DNA of 64,000 nucleotides, taken from contig NC_084809.1 in assembly GCF_963583255.1 (NCBI RefSeq), positions 7,816,215-7,880,214 of the forward strand, written 5' to 3'. Shown piece by piece: positions 39,201 to 49,625 of this stretch. This DNA comes from Pyrus communis (Eukaryota; Streptophyta; Magnoliopsida; Rosales; Rosaceae). How positions within the stretch are numbered: the stretch's first letter is position 1; the number at the start of each line of letters is the position of its first letter. Below the pieces are notes generated by a model. The model saw only the letters and a program-made list of their open reading frames with translations, was not told where the DNA came from and searched no databases. The translations under genes were made by a program, and so were the position numbers.

Positions 39201-39485
39201 AGCCGCGCTTTTTCTATGCAGTGGGTCTGATCACATTTTATCGATTATCGTTTTTTCATCTTCCGGTTCATGTTTCTTATTTATCGTTCGTTGCCTGCTC
39301 TTACAGGCAGTCTGAAGCATAAAGACTTGAAGGGTCAGGTGGTGAGTTCTCAAGTGTATATGGATACCGAGGATGACAATGCTGGTGAAGAAACAGCAGA
39401 AGCCGCTGATGAAGCAGCAGATGAAGCAACTGATGATTATCAACCTGAGAATCTTGATAGTGAAGAGGACAGAGAAACAGAATGA
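30224..39485 (+). CDS. FANCD2: FANCD2, Fanconi anemia D2 DNA crosslink-repair protein
   Basis: Thirty-one exons give 1497 residues: 30224-30576, 30692-31121, 31348-31599, 31699-31911, 32006-32137, 32221-32350, 32446-32492, 32570-32671, 32814-32921, 33185-33327, 33437-33531, 33711-33789, 33886-33937, 34014-34094, 34423-34518, 34592-34695, 34832-35312, 35875-35910, 35998-36199, 36284-36417, 36609-36789, 36887-37113, 37226-37321, 37500-37577, 37663-37695, 37793-37927, 38075-38135, 38206-38261, 38364-38420, 38535-38655 and 39307-39485. In other eukaryotes FANCD2 pairs with FANCI, is monoubiquitinated and clamps DNA during crosslink repair; in plants it also affects meiotic recombination. Blocks such as CPLHLKKEIIGSLPEIIGD, IDIWLLMLIYMNG and ATKRSMERLLFSVKALLH are FANCD2-like. 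A basic linker (about 849-873) precedes QPTLFD (886-891), only faintly PIP-box-like. The C-terminus is strongly acidic. I could not place the ubiquitinated lysine. ATG 30224 (AAGATGG) follows upstream frame lacking another ATG. Confidence 0.93.
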
Positions 39486-40415
39486 GAAATGCATTCCGAA
39501 ACTTTAAGCATATTGACCGGAGCCCAACCTTGTGAGTTCTAAATTTTTGCGAGTAGTCATCAAAGGAAAACGTGCAACTGAGTGGTTTGCTATTCTCGGT
39601 CTGCACCTAGTACATAAAATTCTGAGTTTCGTTATATCGGCCAAGAACTGAAGATAAGATAGAACCTTTTTTTCTCTCCTCGTTTGAATATTATGATTGA
39701 ATTTGTACTTTCATATTGAAAAGGGAGTAACTTAATACATGAAAAATAAAAGAGAATTCTACATTTAGTGTATCAGCAGTTCAATAGCAATTAGTTTAAA
39801 ATTTTTAATACTCCATGATCTAAATTTTGCAGGACCTCTAAGAATTCTTGAGTTCTGATGATTGCGGACGACAAACGAGAAGTGGGCAGCAAATATTTAT
39901 TAATCGTACTTCTGAGTTAACAGCAGCAGCGTATAGACATCCAAGATCCTCAGACATGGGTTGGATGGAGTGGTGGAGTATCGTAACAGGAAAAGGCGGT
40001 AATCTAGTTTCTCCAGTTTTGGAAATTCTATTCCACGCTTCAAATCCCGCTCTGTTGATAGCATTCCTTTGCAGCAATACTTATACCGGGTATGGATAAC
40101 TGTTCAGCTGGATCTGGGTTCTTTGTGAATCTTTTGTAAGGAATATTACACTCCAGGATTTATTCATATGATAGATTTTGACAAAGTAAAATAAATAATA
40201 TTTGTTTCTGATAACATAGTTTCCTCGTATGACAAGGTACTATTGACTCAAAAAGATAGCACATGGTGCTTTCTGTTCTTCAGCAACTCTTCTGTGTTTT
40301 AGGCCCGACGAGGTTCTGTTGCGCGACCTGAAATCAAAATTACTACCATAACGTTAGTCATCAAGTAGGTGCACTGCTTATATTATAATCAAAATATGAA
40401 AGACAACCCATCGAT
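39486..40415. other. Convergent 3' UTR region FANCD2/NIP
   Basis: This holds the 3' UTR of FANCD2 (plus) and, at the right end, of the NIP gene (minus). A 47-codon open frame at 39956-40099 is the only coding candidate (separate entry). No transposon ends were seen. Confidence 0.5.
39956..40099 (+). CDS. Possible small ORF, unrecognised
   Basis: An ATG-started frame of 47 codons begins MGWMEWWSIVTGKGG and contains a hydrophobic stretch (NPALLIAFLCS). The frame is open for another 36 codons upstream without an ATG, behind a TTTTGCAG acceptor-like site near 39831. It could be chance, part of a spliced FANCD2 3' UTR, or a small gene. I recognise no family. Confidence 0.2.
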   Translation: MGWMEWWSIVTGKGGNLVSPVLEILFHASNPALLIAFLCSNTYTGYG

Positions 40416-41552
40416 CTAGTTTGAATTACCCTGTTCGATGGAAGGAGATCCGTCTGGGTAGAATTGCGGCAAAGGAGTGCCACCATCAGCCTCGTCACGA
40501 ATCTATCAGACCCAACAAAACAATTGATCAAATGAAAGTCGAGACCATGTATAACTTGAACATGATTGATAGTGTCAAACCTGGTTGTGTGGGAGCTTCA
40601 CAGCTGTGTACGTAGCAGCACCAGCTAAGGCACCGAGTGTGGGTGCGACCAAGTAGATCCACAATCCTTTATAATTTCCGGCAGCCACAGCCGGACCCAA
40701 AGTCCGGATAGGGTTCATTGAACCCCCCGTTGTTTGTCTGAGCAGGTAAATATTTGATATTAGATAAACTAATAGAGTTTGAATACAGTTAGTTTTATAA
40801 CAAAAAAGGTTTCTCACCCTGCCACAAGAATGTTGAGCAAAACTGTCGCTCCAATTGCTACACCTGCCAACTCCCCCACCTGCATCATCTTAGAAATTAG
40901 TTTACATCATAGATTAGCGAGAATTTGGACCGCAGCAACGTAACAGTGCACGCACGCACGCACATACCGCACGAGTATCAGTGGCAACGGAAGTGACTGT
41001 GAACATGAGAATGAAAGTGACAATGAACTCGAGTGCAAAAGCTTGGCAATGGCTAACAGATGGGACCGTTACACCACCAGACATGAATGGATGAAAAACT
41101 CCCTTTAGAGCGAAACTTGCAGAGATGGACGCTGAAACCTGTGCTATTATGTAGAGGGGAACTTGGGTCCATGGGAAGTGTCGAAACGCTGCAAAAGCAA
41201 TGGTGACAGACGGGTTTAGGTGTGCTCCGGAGATGTGGCCTGTGGACAAAATCACTGCCATCACTGCTAGGCCTGCGCATGCCGCATTGCCTAGCAGCGT
41301 CTCCGAACCTTGATACTTTTGGTTCACAATAGGGGCTGCTGCTGCTGAAAATATCAGGATGAAGCTCCCCACAAACTCGGCACCAAGCTGTAAATACACG
41401 TGCATGATGCGTACAAAATATATAGCTTAATTTGATTTCAAAAGTTAGAAAATCTAATAATTTCGTTGGTGTGTTGAATAAGAGGTACGTACCTTCCGGA
41501 GCAAAGTGACATGAGGAGCATGGACGCTCGACGGGGAATTGGTTTCTGGCAT
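40416..41552 (-). CDS. NIP-type aquaporin (NIP5/NIP6-like boric acid/metalloid channel)
   Basis: Five exons encode 261 residues: 41552-41493, 41387-40968, 40879-40818, 40737-40581 and 40502-40416. The body closely follows plant NIP5;1/NIP6;1, including LGAEFVGSFILIF, ILSTGHISGAHLNPS, FHPFMSGGVTVPSVSH and RTLGPAVAAGNY. These plasma-membrane channels carry boric acid and related uncharged metalloids. The first pore motif is NPS (as in NIP5;1). The second is NPI, where NIP5;1 and NIP6;1 have NPV as I recall. The arginine of the selectivity filter follows it directly (NPIRT). Six membrane helices can be traced. The N-terminus is only about 20 residues before helix 1, against roughly 70-80 in NIP5;1/6;1, so the cytosolic tail with the TPG-type trafficking signal is missing. 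A damaged copy lies at 44239-46730. Confidence 0.92.
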
Positions 41553-44238
41553 TATGGCAGAAGAACGAAGGAAGAGAAACAGTCCTAGTAGTGGGGACTT
41601 TGTTTACATATATATTGCTTATAGGCTGAAACCGCGACTTTGTTTACAACTTTACATAGTGCTTATAGGCCGGAAATAGTGAGTATGCTGCTACTAGGTA
41701 CTGCTACTAGACAGTTTGAATCAGTTCTTGCGCCTTAAGAAATCTTGACCTCCAATCAAAGCTGTTGTGCATCGAGTGAACTGGGCGATTTAGTTCTTTT
41801 CTGTGACTCGAGCGAGTACGGACTTTAAATATTCACCAGCGCAGAACGTCCTTTACATTGTAACTGAAAGCAAATACAAATGAAAAATAGTAGTAAGAAC
41901 TGAATACAGTTTGAGCCGAATCACTAAACTAAAAACAATTTCGTAACGAATCACGATCGAAAATCCATACCAAACACAATGGTTTTGCCGAGCAATCTTC
42001 AAAAGAAAATCAGGAATCTGGATCAGTTGATATCGTTGAGATAAGTTATATGTTGAGAGACTTGTGTTTCGGGACGAATAAGTAGTCATCCTTATATAAT
42101 GATCGTCAACCCTAACTTGAGTGAAAAACAATCGAAACATTTAGTCACTTTCCTATTCAAAACTGCACGAAATTTGACTCGAAGATCACGATCCTAATCC
42201 AATCCTTAAGAATATTTTTTTCCTGTTTAGAGCACGAAATCTTTAATAATCATCATATTATTATTACAAATTTTTACCTATTAAATTGTAAACGACTTAC
42301 AAAGAGAGTGAGTATTGACGTTTCACCTCTTATTATTCCTTATTTATGTGATGAATAACTCAACACTTGCAAAAGAAAAAGAAAGATTGAGCACAGAGAG
42401 CCAATGCTTATTAATCACGATTTTATGTGGATGCACAAGTGTGTGTCTCACTTTTTGAATGTTTTTGCAGAAGTTGCTTTGCTTTAGCATTTTGAGGGCA
42501 AGTTTGTGAACATCATAATGTAAAGGCCTAGCAATTCAAGTGGTTAAGAGCATCGGTTCAATCCTTCTAATTCCTCTAGTATCGCCTAATCCCAAGTTCT
42601 ATTAAGTCATTTGTTGAGAGTGAATCTCACATCAAAGAAAGAAGGGATTTGTGCATTTACTTATAAATAATTGAGTTCCTCTCTCTATTGCCAATTAGTT
42701 TTATGATGAAACCTCAACTTCTTTAAATATATCGTTTAAGATTTGGATGATTTTTGGTGGACATGATTTTTGAGAAAATACGTAAAAGATAGACTGTTTG
42801 AATTGTTGAAATACATTATGGAGTCGTCCCACAAAAACTTGTGTCAGAAATTGTGTATATATACATTACGAAGGGACGAACATGGAGCATGTGGTCCGGA
42901 GTAAATGGCAGAAGGCGCCTCTGACTCTTACTCGTATTGTCATATGCCATCACCTGTTGAAATGGGATAGAGATCCTCTCCGGATCTCTTCCACCAAGGC
43001 CATTGGATCAAGTGATCCGGACCTTCTAAATTTCATCCAATAGCTCACCTGTTTTGACCCCTTAAAAACAGTGATAATTTTGTCTCCAGATCATCCAGAA
43101 GCCATTAACTTCTCGCTGCACCGCATGATCCACCTCATCTTGTTTTTCACAAATATTCATCCAATGTAGCTGAAGGAGAACTCATAGGCGCATATAGATT
43201 ATTTGTGTTGTACGACCCCTTATTTAAGGGAACTTATGTGATTCAATTCCAAAAATTAGCAATTTTTTCCCCTTTTCGTCAAGGCATGCCAGTTTTTATG
43301 AAATTGTCTCTGTCGTTGTTGCACAGGCCTCCAAAATCTCATGATCGACCATGAAACTCATTTTGGATTTTCTCGAATAAATTTTAAGGTTAACACAACA
43401 CTTTTCATAATGACTCGTACAAATTAAGAATGCGGGCACAAACAATAATAATGTACGCGGGTTTATTCTTTTTGTAAAGCTAGAGAGGCCTGCGATTTCT
43501 TGAAGTTTATGGTTGTAAACTGAACTGAACGATCACTTTTAGACTTTCAGTTTGGTCACCAACTCCATTGGACTATGTTTGTGTAATAAGCTTATACTGA
43601 TTGGTTCAACTTTTAATTACATAGACGCGTTTCATGAAAACTCCACACCTGATGTGGTGTATAGATGATAAGACAAAAGTTAGGGGACAATATTAGTGTG
43701 GTTAATGGTGAACTATTGGCCTGTATATGTTCCACGAAAATATTTACAATTAATGTGATCAAATTGCTCATGGTGAGTAGGCAATACTTATGCCGCTATA
43801 GATAACAGTTTAGTTTAATCAGGGTCCTCCATGAATCTGATATTTTTTTTAGGTAGATGCAGTATTAGTCTACTCTCACAGCACCCCCGTTCATTTTCTA
43901 CTTTCTGTGTTCATTTCTATCCGTTTCAGTGGTAGAAATTGACATATAATATTGTAAATGTAAAAAATGTTCCAAATCAGTTTTCTTTAATTAATTTCTT
44001 GTTTTTGAATTTTGATAACGTGACACAACTCTCTTTTCTTCAGCGTATTATAAAGTATAAATTATATTTCATACCCAAGCCAAATATATAGATTCAGCAA
44101 CTGTTCCGTTTTTAGGATCGATGAGACCCTTTGATGATACCTGTAATCAAACCTACCATAACGTTAGTCATCAGAATGATCGTCGAAATAAGTCAAGTAG
44201 CTGGTTATGCTATGAGCATGGTATGAAACACGGTCGGT
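41553..44238. other. Intergenic region between NIP gene and NIP pseudogene
   Basis: No gene is evident. The NIP promoter lies at its left, with a TATATAT-like stretch on the minus strand near 41606-41618. At about 42530-42730 lies a repeat resembling the TRIM-like unit at 55722-55830 (shared TACTTATAA, TTGCCAATTAGTTTTATG, AACCTCAACTT). A tRNA-like GTGGTTAAGAGC...GGTTCAATCC precedes it. The rest is AT-rich unique-looking DNA. Confidence 0.45.
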
Positions 44239-45236
44239 CTAGTTTGAATTACCCTGTACAGTGGAAGGAGATTCGTCTATGTGGAGTTGTGGCAAATTAG
44301 CGTCAGGAAGTGTGTCGTCATTAACCTATCACACACGAACCAAATGATCAAATAAAAGTGGAAGTCCTAACCTGATTTGGTGATTTTATTGTCCTATCTA
44401 AATAACCTGTGTGGGCTAGTTGGCAGTAGTAGGGGAAGTTCTAACCTGGTTTGGTGGTTTATTGTCTGGGAGCTTCACAGCTGTGTAGGCAGCAGCACCA
44501 GCTAAGGCACCAAGAGGGGGGTGCAACTAAGTAGATCCAAAACTTGCTGAAATGGACGCTGAAACCTGAGCTGCTATGTAGAAGGGAACTTGGGACCACG
44601 GAAAGTGTCGAAACGCTGCGAAAGCAAGGGTGACAGACGGGTTTAGGTTTGCTCAGGAGATGTGGCCTATGGACAAAACAACCATAGTCACTGCTAGGCC
44701 TGAACATGCCGCATTACCTAGAAGCGTCCCGGAATAAGGGTACTTTTGGTTCACAATAGGTGCTGCTGCCGCCGAAAATATCAGGATGAAGCTCCCCACA
44801 AACTCCGCTCCAATCTGTACATAGTACATAAATTATAAATAGACATGGATGATGCATATAAAAGTTGCTAGCTATTAATTAGTGATTTATTAGTACTAAT
44901 ATATATATATATATATATTTATGTATGTATATATCAATGTATTAAAAGCGTGAGGCATGGACGAGACGTCTGAGGGATAGCTCGACTTAGGCGTGAGGCG
45001 ACGACCTAAATTTTTTAATATATACACTGAGCGTACACATATATTATATTAAAAAAAAAATATTAATCAATAATCATCCTGAGCACATACATATATTATA
45101 AATATATATACACACACTTATATATACATATTATATATATATATATATATATTAAATAGAGGATAAAAAGCACAATAAGTACACATATAACAATGTACGC
45201 AGACAGCACACACATCCATTATATACAAAAATAAAT

Positions 45237-46306
45237 GCCTAATTGGATAAATGGTCCTTGTGGTGACAATGTAATCGGAAGATAGCCCCCGTAGTTTAAA
45301 AATTAGGATTTAAACCCTCGTGATGTAATCCGTTAGCAAATATAAACTAAAAGTGATTTTTTCGTTAAATGTCCATTAAATGCAAGAATAAAAATGTACA
45401 CCTTCTTCGTCTTCGTCTCTCTGCTCTGTTTGTAATTTGCATTTTCAGTCTTCCATTTCGGGATGCTGTACTTTGCATTATCAACACCTTCTTCCCCAGA
45501 ACAAAATATCCTGCAAACCCACGACTATCAACACAAAACCCACTTTAGAATTTCAATCAAACCCATAATTTAAACAAAAATCAACTAAAGTACCATTTTG
45601 TAAGTGGGTCTGAAGAGCCTTTCAATAAAAGCTACCACAAACAAGTCAAAGAGCCATGGAGTCACGCCGAGGGCGGCCCAGAAATACGACAGGGCGCCCA
45701 AAACCAGAACAGCACCGGGGGCCGTGAGTGTCAAGTCATCGAATTTGGGGACTAGTGCTTCTATATATGACGTCGCCGCACTTCATCATCGTGCATAGCA
45801 GCCCCAATCCGACACCCAGAAACATGTCGTGGACGGCGTGGATCAACTTGCCGTCGCTGGACGAGAACACCAGCAGCGTTTTGGAGTTTGAAATTGTGAT
45901 TCTTGATGAACTAGGTAGCTGGGATTCGACTGAGGGTTTGATTTTGAGTTTTCTGCTGAGAAAAGGGTAGATGGGTTTTGATTGGTGAGGACGGAGCTTG
46001 GCCACTCCGATGAAGGGATCCATGTGCTCGTCCAATTGAAGAAATCCATGTGCTTGCTGATACGCAAGATGCAAAATACAACATCCTGAAATGGAAGAAA
46101 GTGAAATTACAGAGAGAGGGAAGAGGAAGGTGTACGGGTCAAATTACATTTTTATCCTGTATTTAACGGATATTTAACAGAAAATTACTTTTTGACTAAA
46201 TTTACTAACAGAGTATTACCACGAAGGCTTAAATTCTAATTTTTTTAACCATATGGCTTATCTTCCGATTACCTTATCACCATGAAGAACGTTTAACCGG
46301 TTAGGC
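45237..46306. mobile_element. Pack-MULE-like element carrying a kinase gene fragment
   Basis: The terminal inverted repeats are about 165 bases. The left runs from GCCTAATTGGATAAA through ATGTAATCGGAAGATAG to GAATAAAAATGTACACC. The right, reversed, reads GCCTAACCGGTTAAA, AGGTAATCGGAAGATAAGC and GATAAAAATGTAATTTG. The direct repeat CAAAAATAAA flanks it (45226-45235 and 46307-46316), close to a 9-10 bp Mutator target duplication. There is no transposase. The interior holds sequence unlike the TIRs, read on the minus strand as an STN7-like N-terminal fragment (next entry). Inserted in intron 1 of the NIP pseudogene. Confidence 0.8.
45592..46074 (-). pseudogene. Captured fragment resembling chloroplast kinase STN7 N-terminus
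   Basis: On the minus strand one frame reads transit-peptide-like Ser/Lys-rich sequence, then HDMFLGVGLGLLCTMMKCGD and VIYRST. After a frameshift it continues LTLTAPGAVLVLGALSYFWA and FVVAFIERLFRPTYK. This order and wording match the stromal N-terminus and transmembrane region just before the kinase domain of plant STN7, the state-transition kinase of thylakoids, as I remember it. The match stops before the kinase domain (about 45596). It is therefore a truncated, frameshifted copy inside a transposon and cannot make a kinase. Confidence 0.75.
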
Positions 46307-47384
46307 CAAAAATAAAAATCAGAAAAAAAAAAGTAGAGAGATGATAGTGCAAGGAAGATGTATGAGACAGTTAAAACCCTACCTAAAATTTGGGTTTGGG
46401 TGTAAAAAAGAAAAAGGAAAAAAAAAAAAGCCAAATAGAGTCTGCCTTCCGCCACCTTCCGCCCACTCCCTCAAAACAGAGGCGGCAACCCTCACGCCCA
46501 GCCTCAGAGGCCACCTAGGCGCACCTTAAGGAAAGCCTTTTAAAACATTGATATATGTATGTGTATATGTATGTGTGTATATGTATCTAATTAGTTAACC
46601 AAAATTATATGCGCTTAATTTTATACAAAAAAACAAAATGTAATTTTGTTGCTGTGTTCATTTGAGGTACCTTCTGGAGAAGAGTGACATGGGAAGCATG
46701 GAAGCTCGACAAGCATTTGGTTCCCGTCATTAAGGAAGATGAATGAAGAGAAGTTGTACCAGTATACTTGGGAATTTGTTTATATGCAGATTGTATAAAT
46801 GTAGAAGCTGAATCAATCGAGGAAAGAATGCAATTAGTGGCGTGCACATATTCCCGAGCTTGCCTTAGCATGCACAACAAACACACAACGCCTCTTAAGG
46901 TTCACATTCCCATTTAATTGTTTACAAATCAATATTACAACTTGGTACTACTATATAGCTAACAACTTCTAAACTAATAATTTCAATTGGCAACTAGTTT
47001 GGCCAAGTTGTCCTTTGCTTATTCTCACATGTCTTATCCTCAAATTTGCGAGTATGTGGCAACTAATTTAGTTAGAGTAATGTTAGGAAGACTAAATTTT
47101 GAAAACTAAAGAATATGAAAGTTGATGATTGGCTTATTAATTAAACGTCGATAAACATGCTCATTCCTATTGGTAACACATCATTTGGTTTGCATGTTTA
47201 GTCTCCAAATTTAGTCTCCCTAGCATTATTCATTTAGTTAAGTTGACATTTTACGTTTTGTTGAAGTATCTTTGGATTGAGGACCTCTTGGATGTTATTT
47301 AGAATGTCCTTTTTAATATTTGTAATAGCTTTTTAATAGAACTGCTATCGTTTCATTATATATATATTGTGCTAACGACTACAC

Positions 47385-47569
47385 AATAAGGTGAGCATTG
47401 ATGTCAGTCAGTACTAAGGTCTGGAGCTTGGAAAGTGAGAGGTCTTAGGTTCGAATCTCGTAGATTGCGAATCCGATACCAAATTAAGCTGCCCATTGTG
47501 TGGCTTTGCTGAACTCCTTCTCCCCTTACAATAAAAATATTGATGTACTCAGAATAAGGTGAGCATTGA
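47385..47569 (+). mobile_element. SINE with 17-bp target-site duplication
   Basis: AATAAGGTGAGCATTGA occurs at 47385-47401 and again, identical, at 47553-47569, bracketing a 151-bp body. The body has a Pol III B-box-like TTAGGTTCGAATCTC and the shared plant-SINE motif GCCCATTGTGTGGCTTTGC. It ends in an A/T-rich tail. The long perfect duplication is typical of LINE-machinery insertion and suggests a recent event. The A box is weak. Confidence 0.82.
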
Positions 47570-48174
47570 CCTTTCACCTCCCATTAATGTTTGTGATAAC
47601 TCAAACATGTGTCTTTTCACTTCACTCTTGTTAACCTTCACATTAATTGTTATTTTTTCAATTTTGAAAAAAATTAACCAAGGTTAAATAAAATGATATG
47701 TGTAAATTGATTAGGTGCATGGTGAGTATATATCATAGTTTATCGTGGTGAGCAAAAATGTTTTCCCCAAATTTTAAACCAAGTAATGTGTCACCAATAG
47801 GAAATAAGCACGTTAATCAACACTTAAGTAATCAATCATCAACATTCACATAATTTGATTTACAAAATTTGGTATCCCTAGCATTACTACTTAAATAGTA
47901 ATGCTATTCTTACAACATTTAAACCACCTTATGAGGCTACTTATTTGTTAGTTATTTTAACTTTTACTTATTTTTATTTATTTTTTTGACAAACGATAGA
48001 GTTAATTAGTGGGTTAAATTGTTTGTTAGGGGGAGAGGGATCGAACATTTGACAAACGATAAAGTTAATGGATCAAATTATTTGTTAGGAGAAAGGAGGT
48101 CAAATCCACACTAGAATGCGTAAATATAATTATTTTTCACTACTATATATTGTAAAACGCTATTTATGCAAAAT

Positions 48175-48262
48175 TAGACAAAAGGGAAATATCCCAACAA
48201 GACTTGAACCTAAGAGATATTAATTGGCTCTACCCACTTGAGCTACACACCCATTTAGGATT
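48175..48262 (-). mobile_element. tRNA-derived SINE fragment
   Basis: The minus strand reads TAGCTCAAGTGGGTAGAGC (A box) and, about 15 bases later, TTAGGTTCAAGTC (B box), both tRNA-like. No cloverleaf with acceptor stem closes around them, so it is a SINE head rather than a tRNA gene. Ends are unclear. Confidence 0.65.
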
Positions 48263-48687
48263 TTCACGTTTCTTTTTCCACTCTTTCTTTCTTTTCCCTC
48301 TCAGTAGTCAGTCCTATACTCTTCACTCCTTCCCTTTTCACCTCCTCAGCCCCTGGTGACGTATGTCCACAGGATCGCCAAAGCATTTGCCCAAAATTGA
48401 TACTTCTCCAACCCATATATATATATATATATATATATATAGGTTCGTTCTTTTATTTTAAATGATTAATGGGCAGTATACTTAACATAATCAAGGAAGC
48501 AACTTCTAAACTAATTAAAATAATTTATCCAATAAATATTTCAATTGGAGTAAAGTCAACCGTTTAGCCTTAAAAAATTATATGTTCAAGCAAGTGACTA
48601 AAGGCTAAATACATCTATCAGCAGATTAATGATCCATAACTCATAACTGGATAGTAATTAAAGTCAACTCCTTGTTTTGAACACTTG

Positions 48688-48696
48688 TATATATAG
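48688..48696 (+). promoter_or_regulatory. Probable TATA box of the rhodanese gene
   Basis: TATATATAG lies about 90 bases before the ATG at 48786, a normal spacing for a short plant 5' UTR. Other TA repeats nearby (48416-48440) weaken the call. Confidence 0.4.
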
Positions 48697-48785
48697 ACAT
48701 GACAGGCTCTTCTGGCACTTCATAGGTTGTGCCAACTAATCTCCTGGGGTTCCAAGAAGTTGAAGTCAAACCTGCTAGTACTACA

Positions 48786-49581
48786 ATGGCTGCCATGAAA
48801 AGGTAAGATCATCTCATTTTCTAATCTTCAAGAATAATCAAAACCTACATGACAACAGTTTGAGTTCTGATCTGATTGAAAATATGTTTGTGTTATTTTG
48901 TAGGCCTGAAGACGTTGCAAGTGTCGACGTCTATACAGCAAAAGGTCTCCTCAGTATAGGTCACCGTTATCTGGATGTCAGGTGCGGATTCATCTTATTA
49001 CTAGCTAAAAAAATAAATGATAGAAGAAACTCTTGTTTTTTCTGATCCAAAACTAATAAGAAAATTTTAATATCAATAGGACGATTGAGGAGTTCAACAA
49101 GAGCCACGTTGAAAATGCCATGAACATTCCTTACATGCTCATCACAGAAGAAGGTATATAATGTTTCTTTCAGGATATGAATTTATATATATATATACCC
49201 ACATACAGAGCCTTTAACAGAGGGATCCTCATTTTTCTCAAAAAATTAGGAATTAGTTGTGGAATCCACACTATATTTAACTTCAATGATCTGAACTATC
49301 TATTTTCAAGTTACATCTTATAGATCATCCTTGAAATTATTAGTCTAATCGGAAATATTTGAAGCATCTAATTGAGTTCAAATAGATTAATGAACAATAT
49401 GTTTTAAGGAACACTGAAATTTTATAGTGACAATTAAATAGGCAAATGATTTTGGATTGAATTGAATTTTTGTAAAGATGATCTGTGAATCGAAACTTAT
49501 AAAATAATACGGTTCGAATCGTTAAAGTTTGATGCAGAGTAAATCTCATAACTAGTCCCCATTTTTTCCCTAAAGGGCCTG

Positions 49582-49625
<44 letters not shown>

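Larger units (their letters stand above)
44931..46554. mobile_element. Outer TIR element in NIP pseudogene intron
   Basis: The left end ATATCAATGTATTAAAAG and the right end CTTTTAAAACATTGATAT are inverted with one mismatch. Subterminal GAGGC/GCCTC-rich sequence (GCGTGAGGCGACGACC against CTCACGCCCAGCCTCAGAGG) also pairs. TA/TG-rich microsatellite sequence flanks both ends, hiding any target duplication. It contains the Mutator-like element at 45237-46306 and several TA repeats. Confidence 0.6.
44239..46730 (-). pseudogene. NIP aquaporin pseudogene with TE-filled intron 1
   Basis: Exon 1 (46730-46671) has the same 60-base length as the intact gene and a matching donor. Exon 2 starts at 44814 and follows the intact NIP, but GGA is replaced by a TGA stop (HIS*ANLNPS, at about 44658). 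After the segment matching SASISASF, the sequence jumps to the piece matching WIYLVAP, where TTG has become TAG. Thus the rest of exon 2, all of exon 3 and half of exon 4 are deleted. The last exon (stop at 44241-44239, ending GGTAATTCAAACTAG) remains. Intron 1 has grown from 105 to 1856 bases by nested insertions. Two premature stops and the internal deletion exclude a working channel. Confidence 0.93.

Noticed and set aside
45728..46074. A working kinase gene in the NIP pseudogene intron
   Set aside because: Only an N-terminal fragment is present, with a frameshift, and no kinase catalytic domain.
48195..48255. A tRNA gene on the minus strand
   Set aside because: A- and B-box-like sequences are present but no acceptor or anticodon stems close; it fits a SINE head.
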